Virus record (IMG/VR): IMGVR_UViG_3300027985_000382
Span: 1 to 31,182 of that record
Source: a virus
Reading direction: 5' to 3' (one strand)
DNA: 31,182 nt
Positions 29,009 through 31,182 of this stretch are shown piece after piece. Each line of letters opens with the position of its first letter. The first letter of the stretch is position 1. The position numbers and the translations under genes were made by a program. Under the pieces are notes generated by a model. The model saw nothing but the letters and a program-made list of their open reading frames with translations, was not told the DNA's origin and made no database searches.

Positions 29009-30694
29009 TCAGCGGATCCGCTTCGGGACTCCCGCGGTCTTCTTCCGTCCGGCGCCGGCGGCGATCGCGTCGACCCGGGCCTGCCACGCCAGGACCATCG
29101 CCACGGCGGCGTCGATCTTGTGCGGGCTGTAGTCGTGCGCCTTGCCGAGGGCGAGCTTCCCGTGCGACAGCCGGCGGTGCGCTGCGAGCACGTGGGCGGT
29201 CAGGCGGTAGTCGTTCGGGTGGCACAGGTCCCGGTTGCGGATTGCGCCTTCGGTCTCCTCGATCGCCCGCTCGACCAGGCCGGCGCGGCCGCCCGTCATC
29301 CACCACTCGAACGGGTGATCTCGTGACGCCCGGACCTTGACCTTCGAGCCCCAGCGGGCTTCCCAGGCGCCGATGTACGCGCGCCAGTCCTTGCCCGGGT
29401 CGGCGTACAACGCGGCGACCGTCCACGTCCGGAAGGCCTGCTCGAGCGCCGCCTCGATCTCCGGGACCGGCGGGGACCAGGACGGCCAGGCCGACTTCGT
29501 ATCCGGCGCCTCCCAGACGCCGACCGGCCACACGTACCCGTCGAGCACCCGGCAGGCGACCAGCGCAGTCGCGTCAGGCTTGCCCTTCGCGCGGCCACGG
29601 CTCCCGTCGAAGCCGAGCGTGACCACGTCCCGCGCGGCCACGGCGATGCCGGGACGGTGGCAGGCCATCCAGTCAGGCTGCGACAACCAGGCCGACGAGG
29701 CCGCGGTGATCATGTTCAGCTTGAACCGCATCGCGTCCTGCGGGTCCTCGCCCAGGTCGAAGATCTCCTCGAGCTGCCTGTCAATGTCGATCCACGGGCT
29801 GTCCGCGTACAGCTCCTCCAGGGCCTCGCGGACCAGCTCCCGGTCACCGATGTCGTCCTCGGTGATCTGGGCCTGCGGATGCCACCGCAGCACACCCGCA
29901 TCGTCCTTCGCCGACGCGGCGATCTCGCCGGCCTGGATCTTCAGCGCGTAGTCGTACGTGTCCTCGGCCACCGACCCGGCGCCCGGAAGCCAGGCGTTCG
30001 TCGTCTCGATCATCCGGCCGTTCATCTTCGCCAGGTTCCGGCGGAGCGTCCGGACGAGATCCTTGCCGCCGTTGCTCGACGTCCACAGGTGCGTCTCGTC
30101 CGCGACCGCCGCCGTCGCCCGCTGACCCTCGCGAGTCTTCGATGAGGCCGTCACCGGCTGCAGCTTCCCGTGCGCGGTGCGGACCCTGGTCAGGCCCGGG
30201 TCCAGGCCGGTGATCGACTGGCGGGCATGCGACCCCGGCGCGACCATCGCAATCGCGAGGTCCATCGTGTTGCCCGCCTGCTCCTTCGACACGGCAGCGA
30301 GCTGCACGTGCGGCGAGGGGTGCGGGACACCGATCGGCTCCCCGTCGTCAGCCCAGCCGCCGAACCGGACCGGCCCCGCAAGCTCGAGCAGCGAAAGCGC
30401 CGCCGCAATCGGACTCTTCCCCGCCCCCTTCGGGAGCACGATCTGGCCACGGCGGAACAGGAACATCGGCCGCCGGAACGCTTCCTGATCCGGACCGCAG
30501 TCCAGCGCGTACCACCAGCAGACGTAGCGGCCCTGCGACTCCGTCCAGCGCCACGGATCCCCGGTGAACTCTCCGTCCGGCTGCACGAGCTCGGTCTCGC
30601 CCCATGCCAGAGCACCGGGGCCCAGCGTCGGGATGCCGTAGTCCTGAGGCCACCCGACCGGCAGCCCGTCAGGGCCCCAGTCCCACGGCCTCAC
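29009..30694 (-). CDS. terL: Terminase large subunit
   Basis: The GTG at 30694 overlaps the small-subunit stop as GTGA; 561 residues. The ATPase domain has LPKGAGKSPIAAAL (Walker A, residues of about 87-100) and TAAVADETHLW (Walker B with catalytic Glu). The C-terminal nuclease domain shows VVTLGFDGSRGRAKGKPDAT, AALYADPGKDW and HKIDAAVAMVLAW, with the three spaced Asp residues of RNase H-like terminase nucleases. It cuts phage DNA and drives it into the procapsid through the portal encoded next. The length is normal for the family. Confidence 0.95.
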   Translation of the reverse strand: MRPWDWGPDGLPVGWPQDYGIPTLGPGALAWGETELVQPDGEFTGDPWRWTESQGRYVCWWYALDCGPDQEAFRRPMFLFRRGQIVLPKGAGKSPIAAALSLLELAGPVRFGGWADDGEPIGVPHPSPHVQLAAVSKEQAGNTMDLAIAMVAPGSHARQSITGLDPGLTRVRTAHGKLQPVTASSKTREGQRATAAVADETHLWTSSNGGKDLVRTLRRNLAKMNGRMIETTNAWLPGAGSVAEDTYDYALKIQAGEIAASAKDDAGVLRWHPQAQITEDDIGDRELVREALEELYADSPWIDIDRQLEEIFDLGEDPQDAMRFKLNMITAASSAWLSQPDWMACHRPGIAVAARDVVTLGFDGSRGRAKGKPDATALVACRVLDGYVWPVGVWEAPDTKSAWPSWSPPVPEIEAALEQAFRTWTVAALYADPGKDWRAYIGAWEARWGSKVKVRASRDHPFEWWMTGGRAGLVERAIEETEGAIRNRDLCHPNDYRLTAHVLAAHRRLSHGKLALGKAHDYSPHKIDAAVAMVLAWQARVDAIAAGAGRKKTAGVPKRIR

Positions 30695-31086
30695 TGCGCC
30701 TGCTTGCGGTCCCACCTCGCCCGGGCAGCAGCACGAGCCTGGGCCGAAGCATCAGACTCGGCACGCTCGCCAGCAGCATCGGTGTCCGGGAGCTTCAGCG
30801 ACTTCAGCAGCGAGCTCAGCGTGCTCCGATGCTGCCGCACCTCCGACACCAGCGGCGACGCGACCAGCTGCCCCATGCTGCCCTTCACCATCAGCGGAGC
30901 GTCGACCAGCTCGTCCTCGAGCCTCTCGATGAGATCGGCCTCCCGGCACGCATCGCCCAGGACACGGACCTCGTCCGGCCTGAGCTTGTACGCCTTCGTG
31001 ATCTCGTTCCAGAGCCGACGGCCGGCACGGCCGAGACCCTTCGGTGCTGTCGCCTTCGTGGCGCGAGGCTGCGTGGTCATGGTCAC
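30691..31086 (-). CDS. terS: Terminase small subunit, P27-like
   Basis: A 131-aa protein with a basic start (MTMTTQPRATKATAPKGLG), then RRLWNEITKAYKLRPDEVRV, LGDACREADLIERLEDELVD, SMGQLVASPLVSEVRQHRST and LSSLLKSLKLPD. The motifs x-L-W-x-x-I, a short G-x-x-x-x-N/S-P-L-V-x-E-x-R and a basic C-terminus (RAAARARWDRKQAQ) are typical of P27-family small terminases. It recognises the packaging site and regulates the large subunit. It is the first complete gene of the late operon in the window. Confidence 0.85.
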   Translation of the reverse strand: MTMTTQPRATKATAPKGLGRAGRRLWNEITKAYKLRPDEVRVLGDACREADLIERLEDELVDAPLMVKGSMGQLVASPLVSEVRQHRSTLSSLLKSLKLPDTDAAGERAESDASAQARAAARARWDRKQAQ

Positions 31087-31182
31087 TCCCTGACGGGATC
31101 GGTGAAGCCCTGACGGGCGGTGGAGGAGTCCGGAAAACCCGGTGGAAAAGCCGGAGGATCAGCATGCAGACCCTGAGAGGCA
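31087..31182. other. Noncoding segment before the terminase genes
   Basis: No gene is supported in these 96 bases. A CCCTGACGGG element occurs twice, 20 bases apart, and CCGGAAAACCCGG with a related GGAAAAGCCGG follows. Short repeats next to the small terminase gene are where packaging (cos or pac) signals often lie, but nothing specific is shown. Confidence 0.3.

Overview
The window is about 31 kb of a temperate siphovirus of a GC-rich actinobacterium. The evidence is high-GC codon use throughout, GTG starts, 1-4 base stop/start overlaps, a canonical siphovirus gene order, and a tyrosine integrase beside a fragment of a host-type tRNA gene. The integrase, attachment site and repressor lie in the middle, with virion genes on one side and early genes on the other. 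That is the order of a virion or circular genome rather than an integrated prophage, whose att sites would lie at the two ends. The host genus cannot be read from the sequence.

Layout from the right end, minus strand: small and large terminase (31086-29009), portal (28990-27559, interrupted by a frameshift), MuF-like head protein, scaffold, decoration protein, major capsid protein (last about 17 residues out of frame), a row of small head-tail connector genes, tail terminator, major tail protein with an Ig-like domain, tail assembly chaperones G/GT with a slippery site, tape measure (1043 aa), distal-tail-type protein, a two-ORF ReqiPepy6 Gp37-like tail protein, then three candidate host-contact proteins: a BspA-like leucine-rich-repeat protein, a collagen-like fibre, and a LamG-like lectin with a discoidin-like domain inserted in it. 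One small plus-strand membrane-protein gene sits at the end of the tail genes. The lysis region (11146-7924) carries a membrane coiled-coil protein, tiny proteins, a glucosaminidase-amidase endolysin, a Pro/Thr-rich membrane-anchored protein and a two-helix holin, and ends with a truncated tail-protein-like gene.

Next come three plus-strand genes (6536-7720) under their own promoter, a small divergent gene, a strong bidirectional terminator, and the integrase (5306-6142, plus). Just upstream is the repressor (4870-5268, plus). Its 3' third is made of a terminator-like hairpin and the antisense of a tRNA 3' half, so the attP core lies inside the repressor reading frame. Integration would replace the repressor C-terminus. 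Together with Ala-ended tails on repressor and integrase, this matches the integration-dependent immunity switches described in mycobacteriophages such as BPs, Brujita and Charlie. A divergent Cro-like gene, an operator array and a BRO-N antirepressor complete the switch.

From 4755 to position 1 the minus strand carries a tightly overlapping early operon: Cro-like, antirepressor, then about fifteen very small genes (zinc-knuckle proteins, single-helix membrane peptides, an octapeptide-repeat protein). It runs off the left end. A 60-bp exact duplication lies within it.
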